A stretch of 7,069 bases of DNA from Rickettsiales bacterium UBA1997 (lineage in GTDB: Bacteria; Pseudomonadota; Alphaproteobacteria; Rickettsiales; UBA1997), in contig DDCV01000173.1 in NCBI GenBank assembly GCA_002335845.1, positions 1 to 7,069 on the forward strand, written 5' to 3'. Below, in pieces: positions 1 to 5,713 of this stretch. Made by a program: the position numbers and the translations under genes. Positions within the stretch are counted from its first letter, which is position 1. Each line of letters begins with the position of its first letter. The notes below the pieces were generated by a model. The model was not told where the DNA came from. It worked only from the letters and a program-made list of their open reading frames with translations, and ran no database searches.

Positions 1-80
1 TGCTAACAGCAAATGGCAGAGTAAGAAGAGGTGAAGTTTATAAAAGTTATGAAAGCAGAATAAAAAATCTAATCAAATGA
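1..80 (+). CDS. C-terminal end of an unrecognised protein (5' end outside window)
   Basis: An open frame enters from the left edge (first full codon at 3) and ends at TGA 78-80. It encodes 25 visible residues, starting LTANGRVRRGEVYKSYES and ending in a Lys-rich tail. The stop overlaps the start codon of the next gene (ATGA at 77-80), the usual sign of translational coupling, and this is the main reason to believe the frame is real. The GRVRRGEVYKSY stretch faintly recalls C-terminal segments of AAA/STAND-type ATPases or Orc1/Cdc6 winged helices. With only 25 residues that is a guess, and no function is assigned. Confidence 0.5.
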   Translation, partial: LTANGRVRRGEVYKSYESRIKNLIK

Positions 81-1087
81 ACTTAGCTAACGACACAAAA
101 AATCAGCATTACATTTCACAAGTTGAGCAGCGGCTTAATACGGCAAACCCAAATGCAGAACCAAAAAATCAAAAGATATATTCCTTTTCTATTTTGGATA
201 GAGAAAATCATTCAATTATCCAAAAGCAAGAATGCAAGATAGAAAATAACCTGTGTTTTGATGAACTATTCAGTTTTGATATTATTGATAAAAAAAAGAG
301 AAAAAATTTTGAAGACTACTTTGGACAATATGAGTCTGGCATTGAAAGCGATACAGAAAATCTTTTAATAAAGATTGGCTCTAAAAACATAGATTTAAAA
401 ATAGATTTAAAATCTGAAATCCTAAATCTATTTATTTCAAAATTTATTAATTTTATTAGGAATCCATTCTCAGTTAAAAAAATACTCAATACATTTGAGT
501 ATGGATTAAAGTTTCACCCTTTAAATGAGCTCTTTCGAGAAGATTGGGAGAAAATTATTAATAATAAAACTAAACATCAAGAATATTTGTGTAAAGAATT
601 TAGTATCTCGGAGCAAGATTATAAAAAGTGGCTACATATAATTTTTATGTTTTTCAGTAGATTTGAAGATGAAGAAACGCCAAGCCTTTTAGAGTTACTG
701 ATTAAGGAAATATATGAAAATAAAAATACACAACCTTCAGTTTGTATATTTACTTATGATGATGCCTTTTGCCTTCTTTCAGACCGCGGCTATACAATAC
801 CTATTGGAGATAATAGCGTAACATCTTTTGATTTTAATCTTTGTTCTAAGGCTTTTATAAGATATATTTTTGTAAATAAAAATAAGTTAATTGAAGATGT
901 TACTAAAAATATCTGCAATAACGCCACTAATAACTACCTAAATACAGAAAACCAGATTCAAGTTTATCATATAAAAAATGATTTAGAGGTCTTGTCTGCT
1001 TACAATAAAAATACTATATATCAGTGTCATAATAATGTTTACTGTGCAACCGTTGATATAAAAAAAATCTTAATCAATGATAATTAA
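77..1087 (+). CDS. DUF4238-like protein of unknown function
   Basis: This 336-residue soluble protein has no signal peptide or membrane segment. Residues 9-15 read NQHYISQ, which fits the N-terminal K/N-QHY-(V/I)-P/S-Q signature of the DUF4238 family. It is followed by a short strand (KIYSFSILD, 33-41), then the family-like 'sIEN.lCFDELF' and acidic helix (55-90), where DUF4238 proteins usually have an 'E.n.fY...E..l...E' pattern. A late segment, CLLSDRGYTIPIG (232-244), resembles the 'F.tSD.P' block of the family, followed by a FDFNLCSKAFI stretch. The biochemical role of DUF4238 is not established; members often occur in variable or defence-like loci. The start at 77 is favoured by ATGA overlap with the upstream stop, and no Shine-Dalgarno is visible. 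The 3' end overlaps the next gene by 11 bases. Family call is from remembered motif patterns and is moderately secure; function is unknown. Confidence 0.68.
   Translation: MNLANDTKNQHYISQVEQRLNTANPNAEPKNQKIYSFSILDRENHSIIQKQECKIENNLCFDELFSFDIIDKKKRKNFEDYFGQYESGIESDTENLLIKIGSKNIDLKIDLKSEILNLFISKFINFIRNPFSVKKILNTFEYGLKFHPLNELFREDWEKIINNKTKHQEYLCKEFSISEQDYKKWLHIIFMFFSRFEDEETPSLLELLIKEIYENKNTQPSVCIFTYDDAFCLLSDRGYTIPIGDNSVTSFDFNLCSKAFIRYIFVNKNKLIEDVTKNICNNATNNYLNTENQIQVYHIKNDLEVLSAYNKNTIYQCHNNVYCATVDIKKILINDN
389..412 (+). repeat. Perfect 12-bp tandem duplication inside the DUF4238-like gene
   Basis: ATAGATTTAAAA occurs twice in direct succession (389-400 and 401-412). Because the unit is four codons long the frame is kept, giving the repeated peptide IDLKIDLK. 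An 11-base reverse complement of part of it (TAAATCTATTT at 423-433, matching AAATAGATTTA at 398-408) could fold with it into a hairpin with a 14-base loop. In such AT-rich coding DNA this may be simple replication slippage; no function is implied. Confidence 0.7.
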
Positions 1088-1649
1088 AAATTTATTCCTT
1101 CATAAAACCAAATATCAGGTGCTGATAAAATTTATAGCGCTATTGGTTATATTTGTTGGTTATTTTATTTATCTGGGATCTAAGTTTGATCCGATCACCG
1201 GATCTTCTTTGTTTTTACTAACATGGAGCTTTTTTGTATTATGCACCCCCATTGCAGATGCTGGATTCTTGATAGATTTTCCAATGCGCTTAATATTTGG
1301 AATTAGAATGCTTACATCAGAAATATTTGTATGGATAACGGCAATAACCATAAATATATTAACTCTCACAATAGCTCCTGATAATTATGATAAAATATTT
1401 TTAACAACACTTTTAAAAAAGATAATTACCACACCTTACCCATACTGGGCAATAATTATTCTTTCAGCAACGGGAGGCCTTTTATCTATTAGATTTGGAG
1501 ACGAATTAATGGATGTAGCAACTCACAAAGAAAGAACTTTGCATCACAAGCATAGCTTTAAGCAGGAAATATTAATGTTTATTGGAATATTTACCTTAAT
1601 ATTTTTTGGTTATCACCATTTATTGGAGTCTCTAAAAATTTCTTTATAA
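1077..1649 (+). CDS. Five-segment integral membrane protein of unknown function
   Basis: This 190-residue, strongly hydrophobic protein has about five predicted membrane spans by eye: residues 15-34, 44-66, 80-100, 122-140 and 164-184. Two polar, conserved-looking stretches lie between them. One is TPIADAGFLIDFPMRLIFGIRM (around 57-78), with two Asp residues in a Pro-rich turn. The other is RFGDELMDVATHKERTLHHKHS (around 139-160), rich in His and acidic residues and a possible metal or ligand site. I have an impression of similar unannotated membrane proteins in other proteobacteria, with the same 'DFPMRLIFGIRM' and 'GDE..D' blocks, but no named family. Start ATG 1077 overlaps the end of the DUF4238-like gene by 11 bases; the next in-frame Met is deep inside the protein, so 1077 is the best start. 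Function is not assignable. Confidence 0.75.
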   Translation: MIIKNLFLHKTKYQVLIKFIALLVIFVGYFIYLGSKFDPITGSSLFLLTWSFFVLCTPIADAGFLIDFPMRLIFGIRMLTSEIFVWITAITINILTLTIAPDNYDKIFLTTLLKKIITTPYPYWAIIILSATGGLLSIRFGDELMDVATHKERTLHHKHSFKQEILMFIGIFTLIFFGYHHLLESLKISL

Positions 1650-1667
1650 GAAATTATAATCAGCGAT

Positions 1668-2237
1668 ATGATAGTTTTATTTGATAGCAATAGTTATGAT
1701 AAATTAATTGAGTTGCCAACAGAAGGTTTGGAGCAAGTCCTTGGCAAGGTTAGTAAAGTTATACTGCCGCAAGCCGTAAGAAAGCAGCTAGATATTATGG
1801 TTGGACGTGAAGATAAAATAAAAAAACTATCTAAAATTAATCAAATAATTTTTAAATTTGATGAAGAAAATAAGATAGAAAATGTCAGTGGCATGTTTGG
1901 GTTTGTGAGTTATGAAGATGTAGAAAATGGGGAAATAAAAAAAGATACAAAGACGCAGCGAAAATATTATTCTGTGACTGGTTTTTCTAATTACCAAGAT
2001 GTGAAAGGCAACAGTAAGTCTTTAGGAATTCTCACGTATGAAAAAAGTGATTATTTTGAGTCGCTACCAAGCGGAATGAAGAATGCTGATAAGGAGATTG
2101 CTCTTACTGCAAAACAAGAAAAAGCAATTATGATTACGGATGACGGTGGTTTTGTAAAAGGATTAAACAATATAAATCAGGACGTTTTAGTTTTTAAAGA
2201 TTTTCTAAAAAGAATAAACTTAGTTACCTTAAGCTAA
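1668..2237 (+). CDS. PIN-like domain protein, candidate ribonuclease
   Basis: This 189-residue soluble protein has the outline of a PIN-like fold. It opens with a strand ending in an acidic residue (MIVLFDSNSYDKL, Asp6). A 'VILPQAVRKQL' block (31-41) sits where PIN proteins usually have 'iP..v..EL'. The C-terminal part has NADKEIALTAKQEKAIMITDDGGF (139-162), the typical 'aD..I...A......ITdD..F' block with Asp141, Asp158 and Asp159. PIN domains cut RNA with a cluster of acidic residues and Mg2+ or Mn2+. The second position, often Glu, seems to be Gln35 or is shifted, so activity is uncertain. A central insert (about 65-135) is unlike the compact VapC toxins of about 130 residues. No small antitoxin gene is adjacent, so a classic VapBC pair is not supported. 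It starts 18 bases after the membrane gene, and its stop codon lies inside the regulatory box of the next operon. Confidence 0.65.
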   Translation: MIVLFDSNSYDKLIELPTEGLEQVLGKVSKVILPQAVRKQLDIMVGREDKIKKLSKINQIIFKFDEENKIENVSGMFGFVSYEDVENGEIKKDTKTQRKYYSVTGFSNYQDVKGNSKSLGILTYEKSDYFESLPSGMKNADKEIALTAKQEKAIMITDDGGFVKGLNNINQDVLVFKDFLKRINLVTLS

Positions 2238-2244
2238 TCTTAAG
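2228..2244 (+). promoter_or_regulatory. PmrA-box-like operator, CTTAAG-N5-CTTAAG
   Basis: Two perfect copies of CTTAAG lie at 2228-2233 and 2239-2244, separated by CTAAT, an 11-base repeat period (one helical turn). This matches the known direct-repeat site of PmrA/QseB-type response regulators (YTTAAK-N5-YTTAAK). The same operon encodes a regulator of that subfamily. CTTAAG is its own reverse complement, so the site also reads as an inverted repeat, and 2236-2247 forms a 12-base perfect palindrome (AATCTTAAGATT). The box overlaps the stop codon of the PIN-like gene and lies just upstream of the likely -35. Binding is inferred. Confidence 0.65.
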
Positions 2245-2245
2245 A

Positions 2246-2273
2246 TTGGATATTTTAAACTTAAAATTATTAT
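2246..2273 (+). promoter_or_regulatory. Probable promoter of the oxidase-to-kinase operon
   Basis: A weak -35 candidate TTGGAT (2246-2251) and a good -10 candidate TATTAT (2268-2273) are 16 bases apart. The start codon of the oxidase gene follows 20 bases after the -10. A poor -35 directly abutting an activator site fits an activated promoter. TATAAA at 2271-2276 is an alternative -10. A further CTTAAA at 2260-2265 and a 7-base inverted repeat (2252-2258 and 2261-2267) lie in the spacer. AT-rich DNA yields such matches readily, so confidence is moderate. Confidence 0.45.
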
Positions 2274-2293
2274 AAAATTAATTATGAGTAATT

Positions 2294-2965
2294 ATGTCCA
2301 ATTTCTTTCAAGAATTAGTAGATCAAACAAAAGAAGAGCGAAGCAGTTTATACTCGGTTCCTCAAATTCAAGATGGTATTAAGGGCAATATTACCCTTGA
2401 AACCTACATTGCTTATCTCACAGAAGCTTACCATCATGTAAAACATACAACCCCATTGCTTATGGCAGTTGGCTCAAGAATTCCTTTCGATAAAGAATGG
2501 GCTAGAAATGCAATTGCTGAATATATCGAAGAAGAGTTGGGTCATCAAGAGTGGATATTAAATGACATTAGAAATAGCGGCGGAGATTCTGGGGTCGTTA
2601 AAAATGGCAAGCCAAAAATAGCAACTGAGTTAATGATCTCTTATGCTTACGACTCAGTTATGAGAAAAAATCCGCTTAGCTTTTTTGGCATGGTTTTTGT
2701 GCTTGAAGGAACAAGTACCCAGCTTGCAACACAAGGTGGTCAAGCAATTATGTCAAAGCTTGGGCTGAGCAAAAATTGCTTTTCTTATCTATTTTCACAC
2801 GGCTCTTTAGACATAAAGCACATGGAATTCTTTGAAAAGCTGATGGACAAAATCACCGATAAAAAAGATCAAGAAGATATTATTCACATGGCAAAAATTA
2901 TGTTTAGACTGTTTGCCAATGTTTTTAGATCTATTCCCCATGACAAAATGACTAATCCAGAATAA
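2294..2965 (+). CDS. Heme-oxygenase-like iron-dependent oxidase (HDO; TenA/PqqC-like fold)
   Basis: This 223-residue, mostly helical protein carries the full six-ligand pattern of heme-oxygenase-like diiron/iron oxidases. Glu81 and His84 lie in EEELGH, Glu138 in FVLEGTS, and His169, Asp173 and His176 in SHGSLDIKHMEFF. The H-x3-D-x2-H spacing is that reported for the family (for example CADD). A first helix with YHHVKH (46-51) is also typical. Known family members use O2 at a mono- or dinuclear iron site to oxidise, cleave or decarboxylate small molecules or fatty acids. The substrate here cannot be read from sequence. The only Cys is Cys162 and lies outside the place of the TenA active-site Cys, so thiaminase activity is unlikely despite the common 'TenA' label. 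It is the first gene behind the PmrA-like box. ATG 2294 is preferred because ATG 2284 is in another frame; only a weak GAG lies upstream. Confidence 0.85.
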   Translation: MSNFFQELVDQTKEERSSLYSVPQIQDGIKGNITLETYIAYLTEAYHHVKHTTPLLMAVGSRIPFDKEWARNAIAEYIEEELGHQEWILNDIRNSGGDSGVVKNGKPKIATELMISYAYDSVMRKNPLSFFGMVFVLEGTSTQLATQGGQAIMSKLGLSKNCFSYLFSHGSLDIKHMEFFEKLMDKITDKKDQEDIIHMAKIMFRLFANVFRSIPHDKMTNPE

Positions 2966-2973
2966 TAAATTTT

Positions 2974-3774
2974 ATGAAAAATTTAGAAAATAAAAAAATT
3001 ATTATAACTGGAGCAAATGGCGGAATTGGAAGTCTGGTAGCTAAGTTCTTAGCCAAAGAAAAAGCCAATTTAATTTTAATATCTTCAAATGAATCTGGTT
3101 TACAGAAGGTTTGTAATGAAATAAAGATTTCAGGCGGTCTGGCAGATTATATAAAGGCCGATTTTTCTTCTATAGAAGGCATTAAAGAGGCGGCGGAAAT
3201 CATATCTGAAATAGATAATATTGATATGATTATTCATCTAGCTGGGATTATGAGCTTTGACTCTTTGGGACTACAAAAACAGAAAAATATTGAGTTATTA
3301 TACAATGTTAATTTATTAGCTCCAATTATTCTAACCAAAGCTATTTTACCAGAAATGATAAAGAATAAATCTGGTCATATTGTTAATATTGGCTCTATTT
3401 TTGGCTCAATTGCTTTTCCATATTTTTCTACATATTCTTCAAGTAAAGCGGGCATAAGAAGTTTTAGTGAGGCAATGCAAAGAGAGTTAGATTCAACAGG
3501 AGTGAAAGTCTCGTACATTGCTCCAAGAGCTGTTAAAACCAATATGAATGGCGGTAAAATTGCCAATTATTTAAAAATAACCAAAACAAATGTAGATGAA
3601 GCGGAGAATGTAGCAAAAAAAATTATAAAAACTATTAAGCAGGAAAAGAAATGCACCTATTTTGGCTTTCCTGAATCCTTATTTGTTAGGCTAAACTATC
3701 TTTTTCCATCTCTTATTGGTAATGGCTTAAAAAAACAAACAGCAATTGCTAAAGAAATTTTAATGAATGATTAA
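2974..3774 (+). CDS. Short-chain dehydrogenase/reductase (classical SDR)
   Basis: This 266-residue protein has all classical SDR landmarks. They are TGANGGIG (12-19) for the dinucleotide, Asp63 in KADF near the adenine, HLAG (88-91) in place of NNAG, and the catalytic set Asn113, Ser141, Tyr154 and Lys158 (YSSSK). The enzyme should therefore oxidise an alcohol or reduce a ketone/aldehyde with NAD(P)(H). After strand 2 the sequence is SSNESGL, with no Arg, so NADPH preference is not obvious. The usual PG turn after strand 6 is replaced by PRAVKTN (184-190). The C-terminal part (about 225-262) is hydrophobic and basic, with a FPSLIGNGLKKQ segment, and may touch the membrane or cap a lipid-like substrate. 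It begins 8 bases after the oxidase gene, so it is co-transcribed and probably acts on the oxidase product or precursor. Fold and reaction class are secure; substrate is not. Confidence 0.9.
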   Translation: MKNLENKKIIITGANGGIGSLVAKFLAKEKANLILISSNESGLQKVCNEIKISGGLADYIKADFSSIEGIKEAAEIISEIDNIDMIIHLAGIMSFDSLGLQKQKNIELLYNVNLLAPIILTKAILPEMIKNKSGHIVNIGSIFGSIAFPYFSTYSSSKAGIRSFSEAMQRELDSTGVKVSYIAPRAVKTNMNGGKIANYLKITKTNVDEAENVAKKIIKTIKQEKKCTYFGFPESLFVRLNYLFPSLIGNGLKKQTAIAKEILMND

Positions 3775-3794
3775 CCTTTAAATTAACTTAAATT

Positions 3795-4445
3795 ATGCAA
3801 ATAAAAACATTAACTAAATCGCTAATTATCTTAGTCTTTACATCCAATATTGCTTTTGCACAAATTCCAAAGGAATTAGATTCTGGTATAAAGCAAATTC
3901 AAAAAGATTGGGCAATTTCCAAATATAAATCAAAAGATAAGAGTGAAAAAATTGATGGATATAGGGAGTGCGCCAGTAAAGCTGAAAAGCTAGTCAAATC
4001 TTATCCAAATAATGCTGAAGGTCTTATTTGGCAAGGAATATGCCTATCATCAGAAGCGGAGCTTACCAAATTATCTGCTCTTGGAAAAGTTAAAAAAGCA
4101 AAACAATTATTTGAAAAAGCAGCCAAGATTGATGATAAAGCTTTGGATGGATCTGCCTATACTAATCTAGCTGTTCTACATCACAGAGTTCCTGGATGGC
4201 CAATTGGCTTTGGTGATAAGGAAGAGGCTGAAAAATACTTTCGACAAGTTTTAGTAATTTCTCCAAATAATATTGACGCTAACTACTTCTATGCTTTGTT
4301 TTTGGAAGGAGAAAAAGATAATATGGAATTAGCATTAAAACATTTAGAAATTGCCTCTAAAGCTCCCAGCAGAAATCGTCCTTTGGCAGATTCAAAAAGA
4401 AAGACAGAAATTGCCAAAAAAATTGCGGAATTTAAAAATAAATAA
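3795..4445 (+). CDS. Exported TPR-repeat protein
   Basis: This 216-residue protein starts with a Sec signal peptide: a Lys-containing n-region (MQIKTLTK), a hydrophobic core (SLIILVFTSNIAFA) and a likely cleavage after Ala22 (AFA-Q). The mature part is helical with TPR-like repeats. About 56-110 includes NAEGLIWQGICL and AKQLFEKAAKIDDKA; 119-158 has a YTNLAVLHHRVPGW block and AEKYFRQVLVISPNN; 160-190 has DANYFYALFLEG and ALKHLEIASKAP. The PGWPIGFGDKEEAEKYF stretch (133-149) looks like a conserved loop of a specific proteobacterial TPR family rather than a generic repeat. TPRs bind other proteins, so a periplasmic scaffold or sensor-partner role is plausible, for example with the kinase encoded downstream. 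No enzymatic motif is seen. It lies 20 bases after the SDR gene and 2 bases before the methyltransferase gene. Confidence 0.8.
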   Translation: MQIKTLTKSLIILVFTSNIAFAQIPKELDSGIKQIQKDWAISKYKSKDKSEKIDGYRECASKAEKLVKSYPNNAEGLIWQGICLSSEAELTKLSALGKVKKAKQLFEKAAKIDDKALDGSAYTNLAVLHHRVPGWPIGFGDKEEAEKYFRQVLVISPNNIDANYFYALFLEGEKDNMELALKHLEIASKAPSRNRPLADSKRKTEIAKKIAEFKNK

Positions 4446-4447
4446 TA

Positions 4448-5044
4448 ATGTCAGCAAAAAAAGTTCAGGGCCTTATAAATCAATATCGTAAATCATTTTT
4501 GGTAATAAATATTGCAATATTTTCTTATTTGTGGTTTTTTACTAAAGGCTTTCCAGTGATCCCAGAGCCTTATTTTGACCTAATTGAAGGCTTTGCTGTT
4601 ATTATAATGTTTATTGGGGTTCTTGGTAGGGTATTTTCCTCATTAACTATAGGTGGCAAAAAAAATCAACAAGTAATCGATACAGAAATTTACTCCGTAG
4701 TTCGCCATCCGCTTTATTTCTTTTCTTTTTTAATGACTTTAGGAGCTTCGTTATTAATAGGAAGATTGGATCTTATAATTTATATGATATTTATTTTTAT
4801 TATTTGTTTTTTTCCAATGATGATAAACGAGCAAAAATTCTTGGAAAGAAAATTTGGCGATGAGTACATAAAATACAAAAACAAAACGCCATTTTTTATA
4901 CCCAACTTTTCTTTATATAAAGCAAGAGATGAAATATTATTTAATCATAGGCTGGTAACTAAAACAATATTTGATGCGTTTTTTGGATTACTAATTATAC
5001 CAACAATTGAAATTATTGAATTTATAAAAACTATTTTGAGCTAA
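4448..5044 (+). CDS. ICMT/PEMT-like integral membrane methyltransferase
   Basis: This 198-residue protein has about four or five membrane spans (around 17-32, 46-66, 92-106, 109-125 and possibly 175-192). The C-terminal half has the signature of isoprenylcysteine carboxyl methyltransferase and phospholipid methyltransferase relatives: IYSVVRHPLYF (81-91) with Arg86, His87, Pro88 and Tyr90, then NEQKFLERKFGDEYIKYKNKTPFFIP (127-152), with Glu128 and the distal Glu/Tyr residues that contact S-adenosylmethionine. Such enzymes methylate lipids, prenylated compounds or carboxyls at the membrane. Bacteria do not prenylate CaaX proteins in the eukaryotic way, so the substrate is more likely a lipid or the product of the preceding oxidase and SDR. 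ATG 4448 follows the TPR stop by 2 bases; no Shine-Dalgarno is visible, so translational coupling is likely. Family is well supported, substrate unknown. Confidence 0.82.
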   Translation: MSAKKVQGLINQYRKSFLVINIAIFSYLWFFTKGFPVIPEPYFDLIEGFAVIIMFIGVLGRVFSSLTIGGKKNQQVIDTEIYSVVRHPLYFFSFLMTLGASLLIGRLDLIIYMIFIFIICFFPMMINEQKFLERKFGDEYIKYKNKTPFFIPNFSLYKARDEILFNHRLVTKTIFDAFFGLLIIPTIEIIEFIKTILS

Positions 5045-5046
5045 CA

Positions 5047-5713
5047 ATGCGCATTTTATTGGTTGAAGACGATATAATGATTGGGCAAACAGTTAAAGAG
5101 GCTTGTCGAGCAAGAGCATTATGTTGTTGACCTAGTAACCGATGCTGCGATGTGCGAAGCAGCAATTGCTACAACAAAGTTTGATCTAATGTTGCTAGAT
5201 ATTAATTTGCCTGATAAGTCAGGTATTGAGATACTCAAGAATATTAGAAACAGTAAAAACAATATTCCTATTCTGATTCTAACTGCCAGAGACTCTATTA
5301 ACCAAAAGATAGAAGGTTTAAACAATGGCGCTGATGATTATTTGGTAAAGCCTTTTGATTTAGAGGAGCTATTGGCAAGAATTAATGCCTTAGCCAGAAG
5401 AAGTAAGGGAATTTCAAATCCCACAATAATTTATGCAGAGCTAGAATTGAACCCTTTAACTCATAAATTTACAAATAATAAAGTTGAAATTGACCTATCC
5501 CCAAAAGAATTTGCCATCATGAAATCTCTAATGGAAAATATTGGTAAAGTAATCTCTAAAGATTATTTGGAAAATATTCTATATAGCTGGGATGATTCAG
5601 TCGAAAGCAATACTGTTGAGGTTCATATTCATCATTTAAGAAAGAAAATTAATAGAAATATTATTAAAACTATCAGAGGAATTGGATATATAATAGAAGA
5701 GGGAAATGTTTAA
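5047..5713 (+). pseudogene. OmpR-family response regulator, PmrA/QseB type, frameshifted early in the receiver
   Basis: ATG 5047, 2 bases after the methyltransferase stop, starts MRILLVEDDIMIGQTVKEA, a perfect receiver N-terminus with the acidic pair Asp8-Asp9. This frame ends at TGA 5128-5130. The remainder (VEQEHYVVDLV onwards) is in the next frame, open from TTG 5081 to TAA 5711-5713. Dropping one base, for example a T at 5103/5104 or an A at 5095-5097, gives a 221-residue protein aligning without gaps to QseB as I remember it. In that numbering the phospho-acceptor is Asp51 (LLDINLP), with Thr79 and Lys101 (LVKPF). The C-terminal winged helix carries ESNTVEVHIHHLRKKI and TIRGIGYIIE, typical of the PmrA/QseB branch. 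Starting at TTG 5081 would give 210 residues without strand 1 and the Mg2+-binding acids, a dead receiver. The rest shows no decay, so a recent mutation or a sequence error is most likely. It would be the activator for the box at 2228. Confidence 0.85.

Noticed and set aside
1188..1204. GATCCG-N5-CGGATC inverted repeat
   Set aside because: Short, inside a coding region, and made of common GATC words; no promoter or repeat context.
1169..1369. Short reverse-strand frames (also at 3375-3566, 5119-5325, 5636-5818 and 6681-6902)
   Set aside because: Each lies wholly or mostly antisense to a well-supported plus-strand gene, with no recognisable domain or start signal.
1668..2237. VapC toxin of a VapBC toxin-antitoxin pair
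   Set aside because: The protein is too long, and the preceding gene is a 190-residue membrane protein with no antitoxin features; no small ORF lies next to it.
2228..2250. Rho-independent terminator after the PIN-like gene
   Set aside because: The CTTAAG repeat could fold into a 6-bp, AT-rich stem with a 5-base loop, but no T-run follows. The direct-repeat regulator-site reading explains it better.
2284..2293. ATG 2284 as start of the oxidase gene
   Set aside because: It is in a different frame from the oxidase, and the peptide it opens does not resemble the family.
5095..5127. Programmed +1 frameshift in the response regulator
   Set aside because: No known shift-prone arrangement (such as CTT followed by a stop, or a Shine-Dalgarno-like stimulator at proper spacing) is visible; mutation or error is simpler. 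Kept only as a minor alternative.
5081..5713. Response regulator starting at TTG 5081 as a complete gene
   Set aside because: It would lack the first strand and the acidic pair needed for phosphorylation, while a perfect MRILLVEDD start lies at 5047 in the neighbouring frame, 2 bases after the preceding gene.
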